Below, piece after piece: positions 27,906-36,545 of a stretch of 64,000 nucleotides of DNA. A program made the translations under genes and the position numbers. Positions within the stretch are counted from its first letter, which is position 1. Each line of letters starts with the position of its first letter. Source of the stretch: CAIWHR01 sp963724975 (lineage in GTDB: Bacteria > Pseudomonadota > Gammaproteobacteria > Burkholderiales > Casimicrobiaceae); contig CAVRXB010000001.1 in the NCBI GenBank assembly GCA_963724975.1, positions 496,001 to 560,000 on the forward strand. Reading direction: 5' to 3'. The notes below the pieces were generated by a model. It made no database searches and was not told the DNA's origin. It saw only the letters and a list, made by a program, of their open reading frames with translations.

Positions 27906-28109
27906 ATGGCAACAGGCACCGTCAAGTGGTTCAACGACGCGAAGGGATACGGGTTCATCACGCCAGAAGACGGCGGCGAAGACCTGTTCGCGCATTTCTC
28001 GGCGATCAACATGCAGGGATTCAAATCCCTCAAGGAGGGCCAGAAGGTCAGCTTCGAAGTAACCACTGGACCCAAGGGAAAGCAGGCGAGCAATATTCAG
28101 GCCGCCTGA
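27906..28109 (+). CDS. CspA-family cold-shock protein
   Basis: 67-residue single-strand nucleic-acid-binding protein. RNP1 KGYGFI and RNP2 DLFAHFS are intact; begins MATGTVKWFNDAKGYG. The ATG follows GGAAGGA. The 5' region from clpS (27670-27905) is long enough for the structured leader typical of csp genes. A strong terminator follows. Neighbourhood clpA-clpS-csp-icd is conserved in related bacteria. Confidence 0.95.
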   Translation: MATGTVKWFNDAKGYGFITPEDGGEDLFAHFSAINMQGFKSLKEGQKVSFEVTTGPKGKQASNIQAA

Positions 28110-28155
28110 CGCAAAGCCGACATTCAGTCCCGCACCGGAAGGTGCGGTCGACAGG

Positions 28156-28184
28156 AAAAACCCGCCGAAGTGGCGGGTTTTTTT
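28156..28184 (+). terminator. Rho-independent terminator after the cold-shock gene
   Basis: AAACCCGCC pairs with GGCGGGTTT across GAAGT, then a run of T to 28184; 46 bases after the csp stop. An A-run upstream makes it potentially bidirectional. Confidence 0.88.
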
Positions 28185-28189
28185 CATGT

Positions 28190-28596
28190 GCGGTACAACG
28201 CGCGGATCGGTGCTTCTTGCTGCTCGGCCTCCGGCTCGTCGAGCGGCCTCCGCACCGCCATCGTGAATCGTTGTTCCGCGCTGTCGGCCGCAAGCGCCGA
28301 CTCGCATTTGCGCGCTCCCCCTCGGCTCTTTGCGCCCGGTTCGGCCTCCGCACTGACGATGCAGGTCGGATGCCGAGCCGTCGGCCTCCGAACGCGCTCG
28401 CGTTTGCTCCGATCCCCTTCGCGCTTCGCGCGGGGGCCCCTCTCCGCCGCTCGCGCGTTCCCCGGCGTGCGCGTCGCGGCCTCCGCACTGCCATCGTGAA
28501 TCGTTGTTCCGCGCTGTCGGCCGCAAGCGCCGACTCGCATTTGCGCGCTCCCCCTCGGCGCTTCGCGCCCGGGGCCCCGGCGCGCTGCTCGCGTCG
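28190..28596. repeat. Intergenic repeat block between csp and icd
   Basis: 407 non-coding bases built from units headed by CGGCCTCCG (at least five occurrences). An 84-base segment at 28243-28326 recurs at 28476-28559 with one clear difference (CACCGCC versus CACTGCC). A related, diverged copy lies in inverted orientation at about 41300-41520. Frames through the block encode only Arg/Ser/Ala-rich low-complexity sequence. It separates the convergent csp and icd genes. Confidence 0.75.
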
Positions 28597-29853
28597 CTAC
28601 ATCCTCTCGATCATCGCCTTGCCGAAGCCGGAGCAGGACACCTGCGTGGCGCCTTGCATCAGCCGTGCGAAATCGTAAGTGACGACCTTGTCCTGAATCG
28701 CCTTCTCCATCGAGCTCACAATCAGCGCGGCGGCCTCTTTCCAGCCCATGTGTACCAGCATCATCTCGGCGGAAAGGATTTCGCTGCCCGGATTGACGTA
28801 GTCCTTGCCGGCGTATTTCGGCGCGGTGCCATGCGTCGCCTCGAACATCGCCACCGTATCCGACAGATTTGCGCCGGGCGCGATGCCGATGCCGCCCACT
28901 TCTGCCGCGAGCGCGTCAGAGATGTAATCGCCATTGAGATTGAGCGTCGCGATGACGCTGTACTCAGCCGGCCGCAGTAGAATTTGCTGCAGGAACGCGT
29001 CGGCGATCACATCCTTGATGACGATGTCGCCACCGGTCTTTGAATTCTTGATCTTCATCCACGGCCCGCCATCGAGAAGCTCCGCGCCGAATTCCTTTTG
29101 CGCGAGCGCATAGCCCCAGTCGCGGAACGCGCCCTCGGTGAATTTCATGATGTTGCCCTTGTGCACCAGCGTCATCGACGGCTTGTTGTTGTCGATCGCG
29201 TACTGAATGGCTTTGCGCACCAGGCGATCGGTGCCTTCGCGCGACACGGGCTTGATGCCAATGCCGGACGTTGCGGGAAAGCGAATTTTCTTGACTCCCA
29301 TTTCCTTGACCAGGAAATCGATGACCTTCCTGGCTTCGGCAGAATCGGCATCCCATTCGATGCCGGCGTAGATGTCCTCCGAGTTCTCGCGGAAGATCAC
29401 CATGTCGACCTTTTCCGGCTCCTTGACCGGCGTCGGCACCCCCTTGAAGTACCGAATCGGGCGGAGGCAGACGTATAGATCAAGCTGCTGCCGCAACGCG
29501 ACGTTCAGCGAACGAATGCCGCCTCCGACCGGGGTGGTGAGCGGCCCCTTGATCGACACGACATAGTCCTTGAGGATATCGAGCGTCTCGTCAGGCAACC
29601 ACACGTCGGGACCGTAGACCCGGGTGGATTTCTCGCCCGCGTAGATCTCCATCCAGTGGATCTTCCGCTTGCCGCCGTAGGCTTTGGCGACGGCCGCATC
29701 GACCACCTTGATCATCACCGGCGTAATGTCGAGGCCGGTGCCGTCGCCTTCGATGTAGGGGATGATCGGATGGTCGGAGATGTTAAGGGTCGAATCCTTG
29801 TTGACGGTGATCTTCTGGCCACCGGCCGGTACCGTGACATGCTGGAAGGACAT
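28597..29853 (-). CDS. icd: NADP-dependent isocitrate dehydrogenase
   Basis: TCA-cycle enzyme making 2-oxoglutarate and NADPH. 418 residues, close to E. coli Icd throughout (IPYIEGDGTGLDITP, FRENSEDIYAGIEW, KGNIMKFTEGAFRDWGY, NLNGDYISDALAA, ATHGTAPKYAG). The Ser in GGGIRSLNVALRQ, near residue 113, is the site phosphorylated by AceK in enterobacteria; aceK is not in the window. The ATG follows AAGGAG. It competes with AceA for isocitrate. Confidence 0.97.
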   Translation of the reverse strand: MSFQHVTVPAGGQKITVNKDSTLNISDHPIIPYIEGDGTGLDITPVMIKVVDAAVAKAYGGKRKIHWMEIYAGEKSTRVYGPDVWLPDETLDILKDYVVSIKGPLTTPVGGGIRSLNVALRQQLDLYVCLRPIRYFKGVPTPVKEPEKVDMVIFRENSEDIYAGIEWDADSAEARKVIDFLVKEMGVKKIRFPATSGIGIKPVSREGTDRLVRKAIQYAIDNNKPSMTLVHKGNIMKFTEGAFRDWGYALAQKEFGAELLDGGPWMKIKNSKTGGDIVIKDVIADAFLQQILLRPAEYSVIATLNLNGDYISDALAAEVGGIGIAPGANLSDTVAMFEATHGTAPKYAGKDYVNPGSEILSAEMMLVHMGWKEAAALIVSSMEKAIQDKVVTYDFARLMQGATQVSCSGFGKAMIERM

Positions 29854-30106
29854 GGAAACTCCTTAGCGCGCCCGAAGCAGTGATTGCACGGCCGCAAACC
29901 CTTAATTATCCTCGAATAATGGAGTCGGAGCAATTTAACGGCCGTTCGGTGCAATTGATAAATTGTGCTGCGCCCGCTATGCTCCCGCCCGGTTCGATGA
30001 CCCTCCCTCGAAAGAGCGTTCGCCGTCGCCGCGCACGGCGACGTTCCACGCCGATCTCGCAGTTTTCCCGCCTCGCCGCAGCTGGCGCGCCGGACCCGGC
30101 CGCGCG
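29854..30106. promoter_or_regulatory. Divergent intergenic region, icd / pcnB
   Basis: 253 bases between divergent genes. The icd-proximal part (about 29900-29965) is AT-richer, with TTAATTATCC and ATAAATTG stretches suited to promoters. The rest is GC-rich and open in the pcnB frame without looking like protein. Confidence 0.4.
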
Positions 30107-31474
30107 ATGATCCGCCGCCTGTTCGCTCGCCTCATCCCTGGCCGGCATCGCGCTGCGCGCAAAGAGCGTATCTATGGCCCGTCCGACCATCCCTTGCGCC
30201 GTGGCCAGCTCTCGCGTGGCGCGCTCGACGTGGCGCGCCGTTTGCAAGACGCCGGGTTCAAGGCCTACATCGTCGGCGGCGCCGTGCGCGATCTGCTGTT
30301 CGGCATCGAGCCCAAGGATTTCGACATCGCGACCGATGCGCGGCCGGAGCAAGTAAAGCCGCTCTTTCGCCGCGCGTTCATCATCGGCCGCCGGTTCCGG
30401 CTGGTGCACGTCCATGCAGGCGCTGAAACAATTGAAGTCTCGACGTTCCGCGCCGCGCAAGGCGACGAAGCAGCCGATGAGCACGGCCGCCTGTTATCGG
30501 ACAACGTCTACGGATCGCACGCCGAGGATGCCGCGCGCCGCGACTTCACGATCAACGCTCTGTATTTCGATCCCGCCAGCGAAGAGATCCGGGACTTCGT
30601 CGGCGGCGTGGCGGACCTTCGGGCGCGCCGCTTGCGACTCATCGGTCCGCCGGTAACGCGCTTCCGTGAGGATCCGGTACGCATGTTGCGCGCGGTGCGC
30701 CTCGCCGCGAAGCTCGGCATCGCGATCGAGTCGAAGACCGCGGCGCCGATCGCAAAGCTCGCGCCGCTCATCGGCAACGTGCCACCGGCGCGGCTTTTCG
30801 ACGAGATGCAGAAGCTGCTCTTGTCCGGGCACGCCGTCGCGACGGTTAAAAGCCTGCGCGCGCACGGGCTATCGCACGGCCTCCTGCCGCTTCTCGACGT
30901 CATCGTGGAACAGCCGCTTGGACAGCGCTTCATCGAACAGGCGCTCGCCAACACCGACGAACGCGTCCGCGACGGGCGCGGCGTTTCGCCCGGTTTCCTG
31001 TTCGCGACGCTCTTGTGGCACGAAGTGCTGGCCACTTGGAAGGCTGCGAAATCGCGCGGCGAGATGTCCATTCCGGCCCTGTTCGACGCGATGGACATTG
31101 TGCTCGACCGGCAGGCCAAACAGCTCGCGATTCCGCGCCGGTTCGAAGGGACGATCAAGGAAATCTGGTCGCTGCAGCCGCGTTTCGAGCAACGTGCGGG
31201 GCAACGGCCATTCCGGCTGCTCGAGCACCCTCGCTATCGCGCCGGCTGGGATTTTCTCGATCTCCGCTGCAAAAGCGGCGAGCTCGAAGGCGAGCATGCA
31301 GACCTCGCCCAGTGGTGGGATCGCTTTGCCAATGCCGGTCACGACCAGCGCCTTGCGATGCTGAAGCCCGATGAAGGACCCAAGAAAAAGCGTCGATCGC
31401 GCGGCCGTGGCAGAAAGCGCCGCGAAGAGACGTCGGGTGACCTGCCGCCGCCTGCGGGCATGGAAATGGAATGA
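30107..31474 (+). CDS. pcnB: Poly(A) polymerase I
   Basis: Adds poly(A) tails to RNA 3' ends to promote decay. 455 residues from the ATG at 30107; the frame is open to 29963 but the extra 48 codons are Arg/Pro-rich and unconserved. Class II nucleotidyltransferase core IVGGAVRDLLFGIEPKDFDIATDA carries the two catalytic Asp; also RRDFTINALYFD and the RNA-binding motif RFREDPVRMLRAVRLAAKLG. The C-terminal tail is very basic (KKKRRSRGRGRKRR), as in other proteobacterial PcnB. Overlaps folK by four bases. Confidence 0.93.
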   Translation: MIRRLFARLIPGRHRAARKERIYGPSDHPLRRGQLSRGALDVARRLQDAGFKAYIVGGAVRDLLFGIEPKDFDIATDARPEQVKPLFRRAFIIGRRFRLVHVHAGAETIEVSTFRAAQGDEAADEHGRLLSDNVYGSHAEDAARRDFTINALYFDPASEEIRDFVGGVADLRARRLRLIGPPVTRFREDPVRMLRAVRLAAKLGIAIESKTAAPIAKLAPLIGNVPPARLFDEMQKLLLSGHAVATVKSLRAHGLSHGLLPLLDVIVEQPLGQRFIEQALANTDERVRDGRGVSPGFLFATLLWHEVLATWKAAKSRGEMSIPALFDAMDIVLDRQAKQLAIPRRFEGTIKEIWSLQPRFEQRAGQRPFRLLEHPRYRAGWDFLDLRCKSGELEGEHADLAQWWDRFANAGHDQRLAMLKPDEGPKKKRRSRGRGRKRREETSGDLPPPAGMEME

Positions 31475-31977
31475 AGGCGATGCGGGTCTATGTCGGTCTG
31501 GGAAGCAATCTCCGCCACCCGCGGCGCCAGCTCGCGCGCGCCATGCGCGCGCTCGCCCGATTGCCGCGCACACGCATCGTCGGCGTGTCGTCCAACTATG
31601 TCAGCGCGCCGATCGACTCCCCCGGGCCGCAGCCAGAGTTCATCAACGCGGTTGCCGCGCTGGAGACGGCGCTGTCGCCGCTCGGATTGCTCGGCCGCCT
31701 GCGGGCCATCGAGCGCCGGCATCGGCGCGTGCGGCAACATCAACGCAACGCGCCGCGCACGCTCGATCTCGATGTCCTGCTCTACGGCCGCGCCCGGTTG
31801 CATCACCCTCGCCTCGAAGTCCCGCACCCGCGGATGGGCGCGCGCGCGTTCGTGCTGCGTCCGCTGGTCGAGCTTTCGCCCGGCGTGACTATTCCCGGGC
31901 GTGGACTCGCTCGCGCTTTCCTGCCGGCGGTGCGCACGCAGCGGATCGCGCGCACACGCTCGCACGTTCTGCATTGA
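31471..31977 (+). CDS. folK: 6-hydroxymethyl-7,8-dihydropterin pyrophosphokinase
   Basis: Transfers pyrophosphate from ATP to the pterin in folate synthesis. 168 residues; starts at ATGA overlapping the pcnB stop. Family motifs YVGLGSNL, FINAVAALET, and RTLDLDVLLYG followed by HPRLEVPHPRM. The C-terminal 20 residues are Arg-rich and unconserved. The pcnB-folK pairing is typical of proteobacteria. Confidence 0.94.
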   Translation: MKAMRVYVGLGSNLRHPRRQLARAMRALARLPRTRIVGVSSNYVSAPIDSPGPQPEFINAVAALETALSPLGLLGRLRAIERRHRRVRQHQRNAPRTLDLDVLLYGRARLHHPRLEVPHPRMGARAFVLRPLVELSPGVTIPGRGLARAFLPAVRTQRIARTRSHVLH

Positions 31978-32119
31978 GCAACCGGAGCCGACCTTGCGGT
32001 GCAACTCCGGCTTGACGACGGCAGCGCCATGCGTGGCGATGCTGCCGGCCGCCGCGCTTGCGGGTCTCGTCGACAGCATCCGTGGCTAGATCGGCCGCTG
32101 ACACACGCCGGACATCCTG

Positions 32120-32767
32120 ATGGATCTCGCCAGTTGCCGGTATATCGTTGTTGAAGGCCCGATCGGCGCAGGCAAGACGAGCCTCGCGCGCCAGCTGGCG
32201 CACCATCTCGGCGGCATCGAGCTGCTCGAACGGCCGGACGAGAATCCGTTTCTCCCGCGCTTCTACGAGGACATGGCGCGTTACGCGCTGCCCGCGCAGC
32301 TCACGTTTCTCTTTCAACGCGTCGATCTGTTGCGCGACGTTGGGCAGCTCGACTTTTTCCACCGGGCGACCGTCGCCGATTTCCTGCTCGACAAGGATCC
32401 GCTGTTTGCGCGCCTCAACCTGACCGACGCCGAATACGCGCTCTACACAAAGGTCTATTCGCAGCTGAAAGTCGACGCGCCGGCGCCGGACCTCGTGATT
32501 TACCTGCAGGCGCCAGTCGAGACGTTGATCGACCGCGTGCACCGGCGTGGCGTCCATTTCGAGCGCACGATTTCGGCCCACTATCTCGCGCGGCTCGCCG
32601 ACGCCTACAGCCGCTATTTCTACCAGTACGAAACGACCCCGCTCATGATTGTCAACAGCGAGCGGCTCAACTTCGTCGAAAATCCCGACCATTTCGATCT
32701 TCTGCGTGAACGGATCGGCGCAATGCGCGGTCGCCGCGAGTTCTTCAACCTCGGACAGGCCGCCTGA
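32120..32767 (+). CDS. Deoxynucleoside kinase family protein
   Basis: 215-residue P-loop kinase of the deoxyadenosine/deoxyguanosine kinase family. Walker A VVEGPIGAGKTS near residue 15, then the acceptor-site region ERPDENPFLPRFYEDM and the lid-type RGVHFERTIS. Found between folK and panB in many betaproteobacteria; the exact nucleoside preference cannot be read from sequence. 142 non-coding bases precede it, and panB starts 13 bases after it. Confidence 0.87.
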   Translation: MDLASCRYIVVEGPIGAGKTSLARQLAHHLGGIELLERPDENPFLPRFYEDMARYALPAQLTFLFQRVDLLRDVGQLDFFHRATVADFLLDKDPLFARLNLTDAEYALYTKVYSQLKVDAPAPDLVIYLQAPVETLIDRVHRRGVHFERTISAHYLARLADAYSRYFYQYETTPLMIVNSERLNFVENPDHFDLLRERIGAMRGRREFFNLGQAA

Positions 32768-32780
32768 CGGCCGGGACACG

Positions 32781-33617
32781 ATGGGGACACCGTCCGCCTC
32801 GACCGCTTCGTCGAGTGACCGGCCTGCGCGTGTCACCGTACGCGCGCTTGCAACGATGGCGCGAGAGGGAACCCGGATTGCGATGCTCACAGCCTATGAC
32901 GCAAGTCTCGCCGCCGTCTGCGATCGCGCAGGCATCGACGTTCTCCTCGTCGGGGACTCGCTCGGAATGGTGATCCAAGGTCGGGACTCGACGGTGCCCG
33001 TCTCGCTCGCCGACGTCGTTTATCACACTCGCTGCGTCGCGGCCGGCGCCGCGCGTGCGCTCGTAATCGCGGACTTGCCGTTTGGAAGCTATCAGGCGAG
33101 CCCTGAAACTGCATACTCGGCCGCCGCGGCGGCGATGCAGGCCGGCGCGCAGATGGTGAAACTCGAAGGCGGCGCGTGGCTCGCTCCCACCGTCGCATTC
33201 CTGACCACGCGCAGCATTCCCGTGTGCGGCCACGTCGGCCTCTTGCCGCAATCGGTCCACGCTCTGGGTGGCTACCGGGTCCAGGGCAAGACGCCGGACG
33301 CCGTCGCTTCGCTATTGGATGACGCCCGGGCGCTGGTCGCCGCCGGCGCGGTGATGCTGGTCGTCGAATGCGTACCCAGCGCGGTCGGTGAGGCGCTCAC
33401 GCGTGCCGCCGGGGTCCCGGTGATCGGCATCGGCGCCGGAGCGTCCTGTTCGGGGCAAGTGCTGGTAATCTACGACGCGCTCGGGATCCAGCCCGGCCGC
33501 GCGGCGCGCTTCGTCCGCAATTTCATGGCCGGATCCGATGGTATCGAAGCCGCACTGAAGGCCTACGTGGCGGCCGTCAGGGATGGCTCGTTTCCCGCTG
33601 CCGAGCACTGCTTTTGA
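32781..33617 (+). CDS. panB: 3-methyl-2-oxobutanoate hydroxymethyltransferase
   Basis: Makes ketopantoate from 2-oxoisovalerate and methylenetetrahydrofolate, the first pantothenate step. 278 residues from the ATG at 32781 with GGGA upstream. Motifs IAMLTAYDASLAAVCDRAGID, LLVGDSLGMVIQGRDSTVPV, MVKLEGG, and GHVGLLPQSVHALGGYRVQGK. Followed after 59 bases by panC. Confidence 0.95.
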   Translation: MGTPSASTASSSDRPARVTVRALATMAREGTRIAMLTAYDASLAAVCDRAGIDVLLVGDSLGMVIQGRDSTVPVSLADVVYHTRCVAAGAARALVIADLPFGSYQASPETAYSAAAAAMQAGAQMVKLEGGAWLAPTVAFLTTRSIPVCGHVGLLPQSVHALGGYRVQGKTPDAVASLLDDARALVAAGAVMLVVECVPSAVGEALTRAAGVPVIGIGAGASCSGQVLVIYDALGIQPGRAARFVRNFMAGSDGIEAALKAYVAAVRDGSFPAAEHCF

Positions 33618-33676
33618 TACGGCCGACGAGCTGCCACGTCACGATTCCTACTCCACCTCTCGCGACAGGCCACCGA

Positions 33677-34534
33677 ATGGACATCGTTACCACCGCCGCC
33701 GAACTCGCCGAGCGGCTCCGCGGCGCCGGGCGCGTCGCGTTCGTGCCGACGATGGGCAACCTCCATGCCGGTCATCTGTCGTTGTGCCGAATCGCGCGGC
33801 AGCACGGCGACGCCGTCGTCACGAGCATCTTCGTCAATCGGCTGCAGTTCGGGCCGAACGAGGACTTTGACCGGTACCCGCGGACGATCGAAGCCGATCG
33901 CGTCGGTCTCGAGCGCGAAGGCGTCGACGTGCTGTTCGCCCCAAACGAGCAGGAGATGTATCCGACGCCGCAGGTTTATCGCGTGCAGCCGCCTCCGCTT
34001 GCCGACGAGCTCGAAGGCGCGTCCCGGCCGGGATTTTTTCATGGCGTGTGCACCGTCGTCCTGAAGCTCTTCAATCTCGTCCAACCTGATGTCGCCGTGT
34101 TCGGCAAAAAGGATCGCCAGCAATTGAAGATCGTCCGCGGCATGGTCCAGAGCTTCAACATGCCGATCCAAATCGTTCCGGCCGAAACAGTCCGCGCCGA
34201 CGACGGGCTCGCGCTGGCATCTCGCAACACCTATTTGAGTCCCGAAGAGCGCGCCGAGGCGCCCAACCTTTATCGTGTGCTGCGCGAGATCGCCGACGCC
34301 ATCGCCACGGGCCGTACCGACTATGCGAACCTCGAGGCCGCAGGCCGCATGGAGCTCGCGCACCGCGGGTGGAAGGTCGACTACATCGCGGTGCGCCATG
34401 GTCTCGCGCTACGCATTCCGCATCCCGAAGGCTACGATCACCCGAATCTGCTGATCGTGCTCGGAGCGGCGACGATCGGCACCACAAGACTCATTGACAA
34501 TGTCGACGTGATCAAAAAAGATGGCGAAGATTGA
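33677..34534 (+). CDS. panC: Pantothenate synthetase (pantoate-beta-alanine ligase)
   Basis: ATP-dependent condensation of pantoate and beta-alanine. 285 residues from the ATG at 33677. FVPTMGNLHAGHLSL contains the HxGH-type nucleotide site; FVNRLQFGPNEDFDRYPRT, FGKKDRQQLKIVR and SRNTYLSPEER follow. The last eleven codons plus stop recur 119 bases downstream with only synonymous differences (separate entry). Confidence 0.95.
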   Translation: MDIVTTAAELAERLRGAGRVAFVPTMGNLHAGHLSLCRIARQHGDAVVTSIFVNRLQFGPNEDFDRYPRTIEADRVGLEREGVDVLFAPNEQEMYPTPQVYRVQPPPLADELEGASRPGFFHGVCTVVLKLFNLVQPDVAVFGKKDRQQLKIVRGMVQSFNMPIQIVPAETVRADDGLALASRNTYLSPEERAEAPNLYRVLREIADAIATGRTDYANLEAAGRMELAHRGWKVDYIAVRHGLALRIPHPEGYDHPNLLIVLGAATIGTTRLIDNVDVIKKDGED

Positions 34535-34686
34535 GCGCTACGTCACGTCGACATTGCGGCGAGGCTAACGTGAGCGCAGCGAACGTTAAGCGAGCGACGG
34601 CGAGCGGCCGGAGCCACAACGTGGATGTCATCAAGAAGGATGGCGAGGACTAATCACATCGACATTGTGGTGGAGGCTGACCTGAG
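34499..34686 (+). repeat. Duplicated panC 3' end
   Basis: Codons for NVDVIKKDGED plus stop occur at 34499-34534 (true panC end) and again at 34618-34653. The two differ at nine third-codon positions and in the stop (TGA/TAA), with no amino-acid change. Similarity continues past both stops (CGACATTGCGGCGAGGCTAA against CGACATTGTGGTGGAGGCTG). Between the copies lies 83 bases of non-coding GC-rich sequence. The second copy leads directly into the ribosome site of the following gene. Confidence 0.8.
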
Positions 34687-34693
34687 GAGAAGA

Positions 34694-35662
34694 TTGAATC
34701 TCGCACCTCTATTCGCATTCGCGCTGGCGCTCGCTCTGCCCTCCTTCGCGGCGGCGCAGGTGCCGACTTACCCGGCCAAGCCAATCCGCCTCGTCGTTCC
34801 CTTCCCGCCCGGCGCCGGCACTGACACGGTGGCGCGTTATGTCGCGCAGAAGCTCGGCGAGTCGATGAAGGCGACGATCGTCGTCGACAACCGGACCGGC
34901 GCCGGCGGCGCAATCGGCGCCGTTGAAGTCGCGAAGTCCGACCCGGACGGCTACACGTTGCTGTTTGTGGCAGGGCCTTTCACGACGGTCCCCGCTGCAT
35001 CAAAGAACGCGTTGTACGATCCAGTGAAGCAATTCGCTCCCGTTGCGCCGATCGCCACCAGTCCGCTTGTGTTCGTCGTCAACCCCGCGGTGCCCGCGAA
35101 CACGATGCGCGAATTCATCGCGCTCGCGAAGCGCGAGCCTGGCAAGCTCAACTACGGCTCCGCCGGTCCCGCGAGTATCAATCATCTCGCGCTCGAGCTC
35201 TTCAACGTCCGCGCCGGAATCGATGTGGTCCACGTCCCGTACAAAGGCATCGCGCCGGCAACGCTCGATCTCATCTCGGGCCAGATCCAGGCAATGACGG
35301 GGACGGTGTCGGCAACCTTGCCCTACATCGCCGAAAAGCGTGTCAAGGCGCTCGCGGTGACGGGCGCGCGCCGCGCCCCGCTGCTGCCCGATGTGCCAAG
35401 CTGGCAGGAAGAGGGCGTGCCGAATGCCGACGTGATCAACTATTGGGGCATCGTCGCGCCTGCGGGAACGGCGCCAGAAGTGATCGCGAAACTCAACGCG
35501 GAAGTGAATCGCGTGCTCGCGCAGCGCGAGGTCAAGGATCGGCTCGAGCGCGAAGGCGCTGAGCTCATCCCCGGCACGCCGGACAAGCTCGGGACGTTGA
35601 TCGAGTCCGATCTCGCGAGCTGGAAAAAACTGATCGTCGACGCGAAGCTCAGTCTCGAATAG
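34694..35662 (+). CDS. Tripartite tricarboxylate transporter (Bug/TctC) periplasmic binding protein
   Basis: 322-residue extracytoplasmic solute receptor. The TTG at 34694 is chosen because AGGAG lies five bases upstream and it opens a clean signal peptide (NLAPLFAFALALALPSFAAAQ); open codons further upstream belong to the duplicated panC tail. Family hallmarks: YPAKPIRLVVPFPPGAGTD, the beta-strand region GAGGAIGA, and LNYGSAGPASINHLALE. No membrane subunits TctA/TctB are adjacent, as is usual for the many orphan Bug proteins of Burkholderiales. Ligand unknown, probably a carboxylate. Confidence 0.9.
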   Translation: MNLAPLFAFALALALPSFAAAQVPTYPAKPIRLVVPFPPGAGTDTVARYVAQKLGESMKATIVVDNRTGAGGAIGAVEVAKSDPDGYTLLFVAGPFTTVPAASKNALYDPVKQFAPVAPIATSPLVFVVNPAVPANTMREFIALAKREPGKLNYGSAGPASINHLALELFNVRAGIDVVHVPYKGIAPATLDLISGQIQAMTGTVSATLPYIAEKRVKALAVTGARRAPLLPDVPSWQEEGVPNADVINYWGIVAPAGTAPEVIAKLNAEVNRVLAQREVKDRLEREGAELIPGTPDKLGTLIESDLASWKKLIVDAKLSLE

Positions 35663-36542
35663 CGCGCCTCCGGCGCGGAGCGGGCAGCACGAGCACATTG
35701 CCCGCTACCGCGAGCGCGACGCCAACAATGCCGGTGACGCTCCAGCGGTAGCCTTCGAACGCCGTCGAGAACATCATCGCGAGCACAGGTGTCGCCACTC
35801 CGACGTACGATGCCGGGCCCGCGCCGACTTGCCTCAGCAGCGTCAGGTACGCGAGAAAAGCGACCACGCTGCCGAATACTGCGAGATACGCAAGGGACGC
35901 CATGTAGTCCACGCGCGGATCGAACGACCAGGTGACGCCAGCCAGCGTCGCCGTGGTTGCGGCAACAAGCGCGCCGTAACCCATACCCCACGCTGTCGTT
36001 TCAATGATGGGCTGATGCAGGCGCTGCAGGCGCATCGACACCAGGTTGCCTCCGGTCGCAAGCAGCGTGCCGCCGATGCCGAAGAACACACCCAGTGCAG
36101 CATTGCTGTCCATCCGCATCGCGATGAGGTCCGGCAGGAAGAGCAGCGCGACGCCACCGACGCCGAGCGCCGCGCCGGCGACGGCGCGCGCCGTGATCGG
36201 CGTGCCGAAAGTGAGCCGCGTCCCAACCAGGCTCATGAATACGATCGTCGAGAACAAGACGGCGACGAGTCCCGAAGTGACGTACTGCTCGGCGCGGTAG
36301 ATGGCAATGTAGTTCAAGCCGAAGAACAGCACGCCTTGCGCAAGCAGCAGCACATGAATGCGCAATGGCAAGCGCAGCGAGCGCCGGGTGGCGACGCAGA
36401 TCCCGGCGATCAGCGCCGCGGCGAGCGCAAACCGATAGGCGACGGAAGCTTCGGGCGCCACGGCCCCGAGCTGGAAGGTGATCGCGAGCCATGTCGAACT
36501 CCAGATGAGCGTGCAGATCAGGAACAGCGAGCCACTGCTCAT
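35649..36542 (-). CDS. EamA/DMT-family permease
   Basis: 297-residue inner-membrane protein with about ten hydrophobic helices arranged as two EamA repeats (first IWSSTWLAITFQLG, second beginning near residue 150 at GVFFGIGGTLLATGGNLVS). Drug/metabolite transporter superfamily; the substrate is unknown. Ends with a short basic tail. Its 3' end overlaps the convergent Bug-protein gene by 14 bases. Confidence 0.88.
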   Translation of the reverse strand: MSSGSLFLICTLIWSSTWLAITFQLGAVAPEASVAYRFALAAALIAGICVATRRSLRLPLRIHVLLLAQGVLFFGLNYIAIYRAEQYVTSGLVAVLFSTIVFMSLVGTRLTFGTPITARAVAGAALGVGGVALLFLPDLIAMRMDSNAALGVFFGIGGTLLATGGNLVSMRLQRLHQPIIETTAWGMGYGALVAATTATLAGVTWSFDPRVDYMASLAYLAVFGSVVAFLAYLTLLRQVGAGPASYVGVATPVLAMMFSTAFEGYRWSVTGIVGVALAVAGNVLVLPAPRRRRAIRD

Positions 36543-36545
36543 TGT

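Noticed and set aside
34535..34620. Short hairpin-like AACGTGAGCGCAGCGAACGTT between the panC tails as a terminator
   Set aside because: No T-run follows on either strand and the stem is weak and interrupted.
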